The position numbers were made by a program, and so were the translations under genes. 24,734 bases of DNA from Baffinella frigidus (Eukaryota > Cryptophyceae > Cryptomonadales > Baffinellaceae). Location of the stretch: assembly GCA_026770585.1 (NCBI GenBank), contig MU647748.1, forward strand, positions 12,709 to 37,442, in the 5' to 3' direction. How positions within the stretch are numbered: position 1 is the first letter of the stretch; each line of letters starts with the position of its first letter. The notes beneath the pieces were generated by a model. It searched no databases, was not told where the DNA came from, and worked only from the letters and a program-made list of their open reading frames with translations. Below are positions 1-10,020 of the stretch, in pieces.

Positions 1-889
1 AATTCTAACAGCTAAACTCTCGCTTTCTGCGCTCGAGCATCGCTATAGATGCTCGCTCTGACTCGCCATACCCTTGGCTGGGGGGAGGGCCGATGGCCGG
101 TTCCCGTGTGGAAAGGTCTACTGGCGTAAAGCAGCGTTTCAGGTGAATCAAGTCGGAAGGGAGGATTCCAATCTGTGGTTCGGAGTACGCTGGACGCAGA
201 TGCAAGACTGGTCCATCAACCGTGCGAAGAGTACCATGCCAACACTTGTAAGGACGCAGTATCTCAAGGCCGTCCGCAGAGGGTAGGTCGTGCACACAAA
301 GAACGTCCTCGGAGGAGTCGGATACAGTCACGTGATCCCTCAGGACACACAGCTTATCTGCCTCCTCTGGTCCGAGGTCTACCAGGAAGTGGTTGGGAGT
401 CCAGTCCGGATGAGTCGAGGCACTTCCGACTGAAAGGTTGGCTGTCGCCCGGCATAGCTGAGACCGCACATTGTTCCGAAAGTCGAGAACGACGCTGTTG
501 ACCGTGATTGTAGCGTCAAGTGGCTGTGCGGACGCAAGTGAGGATCCCTCGGTTGCGTGCTCGGTCAAGGCGGTCGGAGGTGTTGATGGAAGTTTCACGG
601 GCGTCTGTTCCGTGGACTCCTCCACGTCATCAGTGTTGAAGTTCATGCCTCTCCCTTCCGAATCTTCCGAAGAGTCTCAGCCGGGTTGAGACGTGGTGCC
701 TCGTTTGGCACGTCGGCGCGCAGCAGCATTCCGCGGCGCCCGAGATGAAGGCGCAACAGGGGAAGGGGTCGGGTCAACTGAAGCCTCCGCGATTGGGTCG
801 GAAGTATCAGTGGTGATCGGCGAGGACTGTGACCCATCTGTCGGGAGCAGGGTCGACTCTCTCATTCTGTCCGGGAAGTCCGGGGTAGA

Positions 890-1993
890 AAGAGACCAAA
901 CGAGCATCCCAAAATGCACCAGCATCAACGTGAGGGTCCAGGTTGCCAACGAGTAGTGAATGCACGACAGTGCATATAGCGAGGTCACGTTCGGAGCGTC
1001 CAGTGGTTCGTCAGGGAGAGCCGGCGCAAGAATTTCCTCTGGAACTGGTATCAAACGACGAGGGTCCTTCGAGGGGATAACGGGATTTGTTGCGTCGTTC
1101 CGCTCGTCAGGTGTTCTATCTGTCCGAGTCACCAAGTACGCGATGCCGAGAAGGTGGACTAGGGACCATGAAAGCAGCCACGGAACTCATGACCACGTAA
1201 CCAAGGAAGGTGTGATGCACGCCAACGCATACACCGACGAGGTCTCGAACGTGACAGCCTCGGTTTCTTCGGGAGCATTCTGAGCAGTCGTTTCCGTAGT
1301 AAGCGTGAAAGCGAGCAGTCCAAGCGCCAGGAACAGGAGGGAGCACAGCCAGACTTTGGTGCAGGTCACGCATGACAAAACCATGGAGGACGCGTACACC
1401 CCGTTCAGGCCAGACACCGAGGAGGGGGTCAAGGACGGCAAGACACCGGCGCGGATGTAGTTCAAGCAGAAATCGTCCTCGTGACGACGGGATTCGATGG
1501 TGTCTGTGTCCGCGGTGGAGAGGGTTCGTTATAGAATGGCAAGGCCGAGAAGCACGGAGCAACCGACCAACAAATCAGGTGCGACGGGGGCGACGTATGG
1601 GAACATGGCCACGAAAGCGTACACAGAGGTCGATTTGAGGAATGATTTATTCACGGGGGTAATCTCTGTCACAACTCCCGGCCCGTTCTCCGGTATCTCG
1701 TACACGCTGCCCATTCGCTGACGAGGTACGAATGCTCGGGTCCTGTGGGGTGGCGTGTTTCCTTTCTCTGGATGTGCGCGGAAGGCCGTAGGGTTGATCC
1801 ACTCGTGCTTCGTCGGAGGGCCCTGCCCGGCAGTCTCCGTGTCGGAGGCGGTCGTGGGAACGAAGAAGGTTCGAACGACGTTGAACACCGAAAGGAGAGC
1901 AAGGAACGCCATCCAGCAACCGGAAACCTCAGGTGCGAGACACAACAGAATATACGGCAGGGTTGTTGCGGCCAGGCACAGCGGGGACTGCAA
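890..1993 (-). other. Series of homologous hydrophobic (transmembrane) units in the long ORF
   Basis: Going down the minus strand, hydrophobic stretches lie at about 1993-1862, 1633-1532, 1408-1301, 1243-1130 and 991-890. Four of them open with a (S/G)(V/L)YA motif: STSVYAF, NGVYASS, SSVYALA and TSLYALS. Each continues as a hydrophobic run long enough for one or two membrane spans, and short polar Thr/Asp/Pro-rich loops separate them. This suggests a multi-pass membrane domain made by duplication of one unit. The assignment is by eye, not by a topology program. Confidence 0.6.
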
Positions 1994-2591
1994 ACCAGGA
2001 GTAAGGCTTGTTGTCTCCGGTGGCGGATCGGGGAGCGGCTTTGAGAGTGTATACCAGGTACGACGATCCGCGCGCGCGGTCGCGCGTGTTTCCGCCCGAG
2101 CGAAGCGGGACGGGAGTGCAGATCGCCCTCGGAAACCGCCCACACGGCGTCCGTTTTGAAAGTCGTCGAGCTCACCACGCAGGATGCATGTGAGGACGTC
2201 CTCCCGGGCGAAGGTGGGGGTGCACACTCCCGGTGATAGCTTTCCGCCATACACGTCGCAGATAGCCGTTCATTCCTTCAGGGACATCTCCTTCTTCAGT
2301 GCCACCTTGGAGCAGGTTGGTGACGGCGGGCTGGAGGTCCAAGTCCGAGCAGGCGTGTCCCTAGGTTGCGCTGGAGGGACCTGGAGGGAGAGGAAGGTGC
2401 GGCGAACTTCGAAGCCCCGTATCGAGACGGTTGTCCAGTCGTTCTGCCGGGATTCGGTAAGGGTGTTCTCGTTTTCTTCCGTCAGGCGGGTTCCACTCAA
2501 GCCAAGATACGTGAAGCCGGACTGTTGTTCCGTTGATTGGTCGAAAAGGAGTACGCCCCACGCCTGCGGGTCCGGAGTGACATCCTTTGAG

Positions 2592-2905
2592 GTGTCCGGA
2601 AGGTTACCGTGGTCAGGTTCCTCGGGGAAGTTCCTCAGCCCGAGCTCCCTCTTCTGGGTCTCTGCGGGAGGAGACGCTTCCGGAGGGGTTCCCAAGACAC
2701 CCTGGTCTGCATAGGTATCTGCGGAGGGGCGCGGTTGGTTGAGCCCCACGGAGAGGTCACCGTAGACGGGTTCCTCGGGGGAGCTTGTCAACCCGAGCGT
2801 CTTCTCTGGGGTCTCCGCGGGAGGAGACGCTTCCGGAGGGGTTCCCAAGACACCCTGGTCTGCGTTGGCATCTGCGGAGGGGTGCGGTTGGGGGAACCCC
2901 ACGGT
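2592..2905 (-). repeat. 153-bp coding duplication (51 residues, two copies)
   Basis: Two adjacent copies are offset by 153 bp; the shared GGAGGAGACGCTTCCGGAGG lies near 2667 and 2820. On the minus strand each copy contains ADQGVLGTPPEASPPAET, followed by an acidic Pro-rich stretch. The period keeps the reading frame of the surrounding long ORF. Confidence 0.85.
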
Positions 2906-3339
2906 GAGGTCATCCACTTGGGAGGGATCGTCCGGTTCGTCCCGGAGAGTGTTCTCGTCTGCGGATTCCCAAGTGGCAACGTTGCCAACGTAGGTAACCG
3001 TGGTGATGAGCGGCACTTCCGGAGCGTTGGACCGCGCGGCTGCTAGTTTGTTGAACAATTCCAACAGCTTTGGGGTCCAATTCAGAGGCTGGTGGTCCAT
3101 GCAGGGCACGTTCACCGGGTTTTCTTTGTCGGGAAACGTCTCGTGCCACTCCGCGAAAAATTCCGCCAGTTCCGGTAGTACTTCCGTGTGTTGGACCGGC
3201 GCGTCCGGTGCGGACAGGTTTCCCATGATGTCCTGCTCTGTCAGGAAAATTATGGGAGACTCTGGGATGTCGTACTGCAGCGCGGCGGTCTCTTCCGTGG
3301 ATACGTTCCTGTACCCTAGGAGGGTGTCCGCGTACTGGA

Positions 3340-4131
3340 AAAGGACTTGCACGGCAGGGATCATGATCGAGGCGTTCTCGTCCACAGTTTCAGCCTGGAA
3401 AATTATCTCCGGCACTGGGAACACGGTGTCCTGTGTCGCGGGGATCATCTTCGAGGCGTGTGCGTCCCCGTGAAGGTCAGTCGCGTCCTGGAAAATAATC
3501 TCTGGTACCGAAATGTGGGCGCCCTGCGGGGCAGAAGTCATTTTCGAGGCGCTCCCGTCTCCGGGAAGGTCGGTGGCTTTCTGGAAAATAATCTCTGGCA
3601 CCGGAATCGCATCGCTCAGCGGTGCAAGAACCATTTTCGAGGCAATCGCGTCCCCGAGAAGGTCGGCAGCCGTTTGGAAAATAATCTCCGGTACCGGAAT
3701 TGCGGCGTTCTGCAGGGCAGGAATCATTTTCGAGGCGTGTGCGTCCCCGAGAAGGGCGGCAGACGTCTGGAAAACAATATCCGGCACCGGAATCGCGGCA
3801 CGCTGCGGGGCAGGAGTTATTTTCGAGGCGCTCGCGTCTCCGGGAAGGCCGGCAGCCGTCTGGGAAATAATCTCCGGCACCGGAATCACATCGCTCTACG
3901 GGGCAGAAAATAATTTCGAGGTGTTCGCGTTCCCGGGAAGGTCGGCAGTCGTCTTGAAAATGATCTCCGGTACCGGAATTGCGGTGTGCTGCGGGGCAGG
4001 AATCATTTTCGAGGCGCTCGCGTCCCCGGAAAGGTCGGCAGGCTTCTGGAAAATAATCTCCGGCACCGGAATCGCGGCGCTCTGCGGGGCAGGGATAGTT
4101 TTCGCTGCGTTGGCGTTACGGGAAAAAAAAT
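3340..4131 (-). repeat. 93-bp tandem repeat coding for a 31-residue unit
   Basis: About eight copies with an exact 93-bp period. The CGG(C/T)ACCGGA-type core recurs at 3410, 3503, 3596, 3689, 3782, 3875, 3968 and 4061. On the minus strand each unit contains a core like IPVPEIIFQ, then a xLxGDAxASKM segment and a Pro/Gln-rich linker. The period is a multiple of three and most differences keep the frame, as expected if the array was expanded under coding constraint. Degenerate units continue to about 3300. One copy carries the TAG at 3896-3898 where its sisters have CAG. Confidence 0.9.
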
Positions 4132-4786
4132 CCGACATCGAGATGGTGTTATCGATGGCTGCTTCCGGTTGATCCTCGCCTATTTTCAGGAAATTCTCCA
4201 TGGTGCCCATTTCCACACCTTCCACCACGAGTTGAGGCTGGAGCTGTCTCGCCTGCCTCGTGGTCCAAGGCATCGTCGCGGGTGTAGGGAATACCGACAG
4301 GCAGCCGTGGTACGCGGCACCGTTGCGCCCTAGGTATTCGACCGTTCCCAGAGGGGCTGCGGTGAAAGCCGTCTCGCACTGCCAGCCCCAGGGGTTCCCA
4401 GATTTTTTCGGAGCCGTTTGCTGCACATGGGGCCCCGTCCTAGGGTCGGGTCCGCATGCGGAGGGTGCGGTCGGGGCAGGGTTGGCAGGGTGCAGGGAGT
4501 GCAGCGAGGTCTGCACAGCCTGTTCGGACGGGTCCATTCCCGGCTCGGATCCGCACGGTGGCTTGGTTTTTGCCCACGTCGCCCTCCATCTCTCCCGGGA
4601 ACGCTGGTCCCCCACGCTGCGCATGCCCTGCGACAGCGTCGTTTGCACCCCGCGTGGGATTCCGACGACTGCTGCGCCGGCCGGCAGTGGGGGTCCGATC
4701 CCGTCCGTGGGTCCGCGCAGCAGGGTTTGGTACAGCGTTGCCTGCCATGCGTTGCGCGGGGTGGTGGATGGTGGGGTCCACAGCGG

Positions 4787-4970
4787 AGTGCTCTCAACGC
4801 TTGGGGGGGTCATGGTCGTCTGCGGAGTATTCTCAACGCTTTCGTCCGTCTGCGTCTGCGGAGTAATCTCAACGCTTTCGTCCGTCTGCGTCTGCGGAGT
4901 AATCTCAACGCGTACGTCCGTCTTGTTGCCCAGCGGAGTATTCTCAACGCTGCTGTTGCCTAGCGGAGTA
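4787..4970 (-). repeat. 42-bp coding repeats (SVE-x-TP motif)
   Basis: Short tandem units with a CGGAGTA(A/T)TCTCAACGC core recur at roughly 42-bp or shorter spacing. On the minus strand they encode repeated (S)VE(I/N)TPQTQTDE segments. They sit in the N-terminal low-complexity part of the interrupted long ORF. Confidence 0.7.
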
Positions 4971-5826
4971 GTCTCATCGCCTTCGGATCCCGTGGTGACA
5001 GGGGAAATTAGGGCGTCTTTCGTCCGGGTATTCGCGAGCATGCGTGCGGGCGCGGGCTGGCTGTAGCTGCGACGCTGCTTGCGCGTGTGTCGTGATTTGG
5101 CGTTGCTCTGCGGTGGCGCGGGGATGCTTGCAGGAGCGGCCACAGGGGGGGGCACGGCTAGCTGCTCCCCGCCGTGGCGGATGGCGGTGCTGTGCGATCG
5201 GGCAGCAGCGGCTGTGGTGGGGAACACGCCTAGCGTCTGTTCCCCGCCGCAGCGGATGGTCCTGGTGGGGAGAACGCTCGGCGTGTGCTCCCCGTCGCCG
5301 TAGGTGACTTCTCGCTCCGCACAACGGGACCGACCTCACCGGAGGACGGCCCCACCCCCACCCCTGCCACCACAGACTGCCTTCTCCTTCCCCTCCGGTT
5401 GCACCTTTGCAAGTAGCATCCGGGCCACTGACCGGATGCATCCTCTCACCCTGGTGAGGGGTCGTTCCTTTTGCCTCAAAGCCTTCCCGTGGAGGCTCCT
5501 TGCGGTGTGTGCTCTGCTCTCTCGCGAATTGTGGCGCGACTAGCTGTGCATGCTGGGAAGAATGAGGGGATTGCAGTCCCTCACCCCGTGCAGGCCCCCG
5601 GCGGGCCCGATCGTTGCGGCATTTTGGTTGGCTCTCTCGGTTGAGCGGGGAGGGCACTATCTGCGAACCGTCCCGCCGCGTTGTAGAAGGCGCGCCCGCC
5701 GCCTCTGGATGCTCCATGTCGAAGACGCGACGTGCCCCGCTCAATCCGTGAGCGGCCACTCGGGTTTCTTCGACCACTTTCCCAAAAGTTCGGCTGGGCG
5801 GCCACTGACGGGTTCTCTCGGTCGAA

Positions 5827-5842
5827 CCAGGTCAGCGCACCA
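5827..5842 (-). promoter_or_regulatory. Putative primer-binding site of LTR element 1
   Basis: On the minus strand TGGTGCGCTGACCTGG begins one base after the LTR end ACTCCATTACA. A TGG just downstream of a 5' LTR is expected for annealing to the CCA end of a tRNA. I could not assign the tRNA. Confidence 0.45.
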
Positions 5843-5843
5843 A

Positions 5844-6417
5844 TGTAATGGAGTGCGGAGTCGCGCTACTGCTGCTGGCAGGCGACGCAGGCACCCTGAA
5901 TCACAGCTCTGTTCTGCATTCACGTTCTAAGATGAGGAGGAAAATCGGTTGACTAATCCGATTTACCCCTCTTACAGGAGGGGAAAAGACCCAACTCGCA
6001 ATGGTTGGGAAGGGGCGCAAAAGGCCTCTTCTAGGAAGGGCGCATTTGCCTTGTACCAGGAGTGAGGAGAGATCATGAGATCCTCGACGCTCCGGGTAGG
6101 TAGGGATTCCTAGGACTCGAAGAGAAGGGAGATCGTGAGATCCCCCAACGCTTCGAATACGTAGGGCGCATCTATGGCACGTATGAGGCGGAACCCGATT
6201 CTCCCAGAGGGGGAGATAGGGAGGCCAACTTATCTTAAAGGGGCGCTATTCCTAGCACCCGAAAGGGGAGAGGGGTCATAGGATCCCCCAACGCTTTGGG
6301 TGCGTAGGGTCGCCCTCTACGGTACGTATGAGGTAGAACCCAAGCCTCCCAGAAGGGGAGATAGGGTTCAACCACTAGTAACGGATGTTTCAAATATGGT
6401 CGTGAAACTCCGTTACA
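5844..6417 (-). mobile_element. LTR-like sequence of a partial LTR retrotransposon (element 1)
   Basis: The 574-bp segment is bounded by an 11-base inverted repeat with one mismatch: TGTAATGGAGT at 5844 and ACTCCGTTACA ending at 6417. These are canonical TG...CA retroviral-type ends. On the minus strand it is followed at once by a TGG primer-site-like motif, which implies a 5' LTR with the internal region running left out of the window. The partner LTR and any target-site duplication are not visible. A solo LTR beside an unrelated gene cannot be excluded. Confidence 0.55.
6110..6375. repeat. 143-bp tandem duplication inside LTR 1
   Basis: GATCCCCCAACGCTT occurs at 6139 and 6282 (143 bp apart). 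Both copies continue with GTAGGG, then ACGTATGAGG, then a CTCCCAGA(A/G)GGGGAGATAGGG block. A partial earlier copy (GAGATCATGAGATCC) lies near 6070. Tandem repeats within LTRs are commonly enhancer-like U3 sequence; that role is inferred here. Confidence 0.65.
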
Positions 6418-7645
6418 CTTGCGATCCGTGGCAACAGCGCTCGCAGGGCAACCGACGTTGGCAGGGTCCTCCCTGAGTCCTGTGCGCCCCGCGCTCGGGC
6501 CCCTGTTGCTCGAGGGCGAGCTGGGACCGCGTTGCCGAGGACGCGCATCTTCTGGCGACGGCGCGGCCCGCGCGCGGCGCGGGCGCCGACAGGCCGCTGG
6601 ACTCGGGATTGGCTCATTGCAAAGGGTCAATCCCCGTCCATGAGCGTCCGGCCCTCCCGCCAGGCTGCTTCTCCTCCCTGCTCCCGTGCTCTGCTGCTCC
6701 CGCGTGCTTCCCGCTGAGGGGACATGCGCCCGGGCACGCGGGGAACGAAGGAATTCTCTGCCCCTGCGTGCTTAGTGTAAAACCGATCTTACGGAGACTT
6801 GTGTGGTGGCACAGTAGACCAAGCTAGCTAGTATAAAAAACGATCTGTTTTCTCTCACACACAGAGCTTACCCCAAATCCAGTCGAGCTATTGGGACCTG
6901 TTCTGCACGCGGTGCCCGGCTGTGATGGGATTAATCCAGGCTTCTACAAGCAGCGAAACAAGCAGCTTGTGTGTACACGCTAAATCTCCAAGCATCGATT
7001 GCTTGCTATGCTGCGGGCGTGCTGCGTGCGTGGTTTGTGCTCGCGCGTGCGTGCTCTCGCGTGCGTGCCCTGGTAATACCCCCCCCAAAGAGCCCATGGC
7101 TTTGGGTTGAATACGAAAAGGACCTCCCTCTCGGGATTGGTACCTAGCTGACCCCCTGCGCCCATGGCGTGGGGGTGAATACGAACCTCACCACTCACCA
7201 CTCAAGCCTCCCTCAAAGGGCTCCTCATATCCCAAGCCCCTGGTACATAACGCTCCCCCCGAAGAGCTCCCTCCCCAATGCTTCCCCCATCGCCTCTCAA
7301 CTCCTGGTCGCCAGTCATCCCTAACACCCCCCCCTCCCCGAGAGAAACCAACTGCAACACTCCCCCCTCAAGCCTCCCCCAAAAGGCTCCTAACCCTCAA
7401 GCCCCCCCCTAAGGGCCCTGACAAACTTGCAAGACCCTCCAAAGAGCCCCTCAACGTGAACCCCAACAAGCCTCCCCCAAAAGACATCTAACCCCTCAAC
7501 CCTCCCCCCCCAACCACACTCCAGGACCTCCGCCCTCCACAGCTGACTTGCACCTGTGTCCCTGCACTCCACTGGACCGTGCCTCTCTCCATCCCATCCC
7601 CAAGAAGGGAGCCAATGGCAGCGAAACAGTTTCTGTCAATGAACA
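6418..7645. other. Gene-poor spacer with C-rich degenerate repeats
   Basis: I see no supportable gene. From about 7075 to 7525 the plus strand is strongly C-rich, with degenerate recurrences of AAGCCTCCC(C/T)CAAA(A/G)GGCTCCT-like motifs near 7205 and 7370, and C-runs of six to eight bases. A GTATAAAAAACG tract at about 6831 is TATA-like, but no convincing ORF follows. Confidence 0.5.
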
Positions 7646-7695
7646 TTACTACACAATTGGGTGATAGAAGTAAGAGTATTGCATTTGTGTAGTAA
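7646..7695. repeat. Short inverted repeat (11-bp arms)
   Basis: TTACTACACAA at 7646-7656 is perfectly complementary to TTGTGTAGTAA at 7685-7695, with a 28-base spacer. It could be a small hairpin or the remains of a miniature inverted-repeat element. Confidence 0.6.
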
Positions 7696-7809
7696 CTTTT
7701 GTCGGCCCGAAGGAAATGTTTTATTCGTTTCCGTTTCCGCAGTTCAATCCCCACCCACCCTCCGCGCAGGAATCGAAGAGATGACCGCCAACGCGTCGCG
7801 GTCCACGCC

Positions 7810-8179
7810 GCCTACAGGGGTACCTCGCTCATAAGAAACTGCCCCCCCTCAGGACCCTACAGTAGGACTATGCCTACACGGGTATCTGGGATATAAGAAC
7901 ACGGGTGCTCCGACATCGGTCGGTGTCTGTTTTCTTAAATTAGTAATAGAGGGTTGACTAAACGCAAGATGTATTCAACCCTCTAGTACTAATTTAAGAA
8001 AACGGGGGGCCCAAATCCGGTCGGTGATCTTAAGTTCTGGTTTAATTTCGGGGGTGCCTGCTTCATGAGAAACTGCTCCCCACCCTACGGCTACCGTAGG
8101 GCCCTAGGTATAGATAGCTAGCCCTACTGTAGGGTCCTAGCGGGGGGCGGTTTCTTACGAGCGAGGAACCCCTGTAGCC
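7810..8179. mobile_element. Foldback / MITE-like element with 51-bp inverted arms
   Basis: The left arm 7810-7860 (starting GCCTACAGGGGTACCTCGCT) is the imperfect reverse complement of 8129-8179 (ending GAGGAACCCCTGTAGCC). Arms share CTCGCTC(A/G)TAAGAAAC(T/C)GCCCCCC. It has no coding capacity. Further copies of the same arm lie in direct orientation near 8049-8090 and inverted at 8209-8249, so several insertions seem nested. Confidence 0.65.
7929..8003. repeat. 29-bp near-perfect hairpin
   Basis: 7929-7957 (starting GTTTTCTTAAATTAGTA) pairs with 7975-8003 (ending TTAATTTAAGAAAAC-like) with a single mismatch and a 17-base loop. It is AT-rich inside a GC-rich neighbourhood and lies within the larger foldback element. 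Confidence 0.8.
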
Positions 8180-8844
8180 CAGATACCCCTGTAGGGCCCT
8201 CTGGTGATCCTAGGGGGGTGGGCATTTCTTATGAACGAGGCACCCCTCGATCTATCCCGAGGCGGGCCTGTCTTTCCCGAGGCAGGGGTGCCGCAGAAGG
8301 TTACGACCCTCATCGGAGGGGAGAAGGTTGTCCCTTATGTGCCGGCGCCGTCCTGAGACGTGACTTTAAAGTCAACTTTGACATTTTTGGGTTCGGCCGC
8401 CCCTGAACGGAAATTTTCTGAAAAATAACCAGCTTGTGAGGCTCGCTAAGCTTAACAAGTTGAGTAATTAGAGCTCAACGATCCAAAAATTGCCTGATTT
8501 TTTAGGCCCGGGACACCCTCGTCCGCACCACCGCCTTTCCTTAGGAAATTTCCTAAGATAAGAGATAAATACACTCTGGTTTCGGCAGATGAGGGATACC
8601 CGAGAGGGGTGAGCAGCGCCCTTCCTGTACTGTAGATGAAAGTAGCCGTGGCGCTCTCAGGAAACAAGGGCACTGCCGCCATGTATCCCTCCCCACGGAG
8701 GGTGTGTCTGAGCGGGATGAGCAGCGCGGGTCTCGGTTACCTTGTACAGTACATGTACATCTGGATTGATGGACAGCCCGACCGGTGATGGTGACACAAC
8801 GGGTTGCAACCTTGTGCCTGTCTGATGGTGTAGATGTGCTTGTG
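8180..8844. other. Spacer with small palindromes, no gene seen
   Basis: Short palindromes include GACTTTAAAGTC (about 8360) and the perfect 18-base CTTAGGAAATTTCCTAAG at 8540-8557. A GGTGAGCAGCGC / GATGAGCAGCGC pair near 8609 and 8717 hints at a decayed duplication. No reading frame here is convincing. Confidence 0.4.
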
Positions 8845-8938
8845 AGCGCAGGCGGCTCACGCTCTAGGAAAGGTGTCCGCGGGCAGCTAGCTGGCAGCTA
8901 GGTGCGCAGTGCGGGGCGCGCCAGCAGGCCGCGGCCTC

Positions 8939-9184
8939 CAGGGCTCAGAACACCGTGCCTCACATAGAAGTTCGTCGGTTTATTAACAGCCCAAACAGTT
9001 CTCAAGGTTGATGGAAATCTGGGTCGAAGTTCTCCCCACCGGTTGCTGTAAAGCGACTGAGATGGTGACTCAATTAAAGGTCCTACAGGAGAAGAAGACG
9101 CAGAGGCGCACGTTGCAGACACGAGGCGCTTGCTTGATTGAGGTAGGTATTTATAGGAAGTGGGACGTGGCGTGACTTGCGCTG
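8939..9184 (-). repeat. Direct repeat copy A (LTR-like)
   Basis: It matches 10021-10262 almost base for base from CAGGGCTCAGAACACC to GACTTGCGCTG, with few substitutions and a short indel near the end (TATTTATAGGAAGTGGGACG versus TACTTACAGGAAGGCA). A further 57 bases or so lie between this block and the shared CTCTAGGAAA on its left. Confidence 0.85.
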
Positions 9185-9368
9185 TCCCCTCAGTCGTGAG
9201 ATCTTGAGAAGAAGGCCTTGGGGCGTTGTAGTTAGCAGGGTAAAAGAGGGCGGTCTTGCCCTCCGTTCTTGCCCCCCGGAGTCGCAGCGCGAACTTGGAG
9301 TCCTTGCGACGATCATGTTTTTCAAGGTGCCCTTCGTAGGGCCCTGACTTGTGGCGAGAGATGAATGC

Positions 9369-9565
9369 AGCCGTAGCAAGCGTCAATAGCTTTCCGCGGC
9401 CGTAGCTGGCGGGAGGTTGACGCGGCCTCAGCAGACGTCAGTGAGTCTCCGTGGCCGTAGCTGGCGGGAGGTTGGTGCGGCCGTAGCAGGCGTCAGTGTC
9501 TCTCCCTCGCCTTAGCTGGCGGGAGGTTGACGCTGCCTTCGCTGGTGAGAGGTTCTCGCCCGTGG
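9369..9565. repeat. 55-bp tandem repeat
   Basis: C(G/T)TAGCTGGCGGGAGGTTG recurs at 9401, 9456 and 9511, spacing 55. It alternates with GCGTCA(A/G)TG/AGTCTC-type segments. Looser relatives continue to about 9710 (GTAGCAGGCGTGAGTGGCC). Confidence 0.75.
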
Positions 9566-10020
9566 CCCGGGGCAGACGGGAGGAGCTCGACCGAACATGT
9601 AGTCGAATGCTCGAAGTTGGGCGCGGACGTAGCATGGTAGCTCGAACGCGGCTGTAGCAGGCGTGAGTGGCCCTCCGTAGGGCACTGTCTGGCGGCCTTG
9701 GAAGGCGGGATCTTCTTGATCGTGGTCTTGGGCAGGCGGGAAGCAACCGCCGGCCGTTGGTGACAAACGGGAGGTGGGCGCAGCAGCCGATGCGGCCGGC
9801 GTCTGGTCGTGCTTGCATCTTCAGCAGGACTTCGGTCGTTCTCGCAGCGTGGTGTGAGTAGTTATTGGACGCAACGGCAGGATCCCTGCTCGTTGGGCGA
9901 AAACTTTTGGTCCAGCAAACGTGCTGAGCAGCGAGGAGGTGGCGATGGCGCGCGCGCGTAATCCAGGGATCATGACCTCCTCGCGCAACCGGCTCACGGC
10001 TCTAGGAAACGCGGGGCCTT

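Larger units (their letters stand above)
5..5227 (-). pseudogene. Long repeat-rich membrane protein ORF, interrupted by five in-frame stops
   Basis: I do not recognise this protein. On the minus strand a single frame stays open from about 5335 to a TAG at 5-7, apart from five isolated stops: TAG 3896-3898, TGA 2270-2272, TAA 1529-1531, TGA 1187-1189 and TGA 677-679. No frameshift is needed anywhere. In order it encodes a Pro/Ala-rich start, a Thr/Glu/Pro stretch built on 14-residue repeats (about 4790-4970), a non-repetitive segment, about eight 31-residue repeats (3340-4131), an acidic Pro-rich 51-residue duplication, a basic linker, at least four and perhaps five hydrophobic units (1993-890) and a C-terminal region ending in ERRKREFSC. 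The reading frame is confirmed because repeats and hydrophobic units continue across the stops at 3896 and 1187. The start is uncertain: 5227 is a GTG, and the first ATG I see in frame is near 5040. It lies 616 bases downstream of an LTR-like end, so it may be cargo of that element. Stops hidden in introns are an alternative, but they do not explain the one inside a 93-bp repeat copy. Confidence 0.55.

Noticed and set aside
3340-4131. CRISPR-like repeat-spacer array
   Set aside because: The whole 93-bp unit repeats with point changes, so there are no unique spacers, and the context is eukaryotic coding sequence.
3347-4172. Long plus-strand frames across the 93-bp array
   Set aside because: They are antisense shadows. 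Any frame without a stop in one unit stays open throughout a 93-bp (multiple of three) array. The minus frame continues into non-repeat coding on both sides.
5-5227. Reassigned stop codons in this organism
   Set aside because: All three stops would have to be reassigned, yet the 850-codon ORF1 of element 2 contains no internal stop of any kind.
4974-5777. Minus-strand 267-codon frame overlapping the start of the long ORF
   Set aside because: Low-complexity Arg/Gly/Pro translation in another frame from the repeat-containing ORF. I treat it as a shadow plus leader, although a coding leader exon cannot be fully excluded.
7735-7760. tRNA T-arm-like AGTTCAATCC
   Set aside because: No matching acceptor stem, D-arm or anticodon arm is found upstream.
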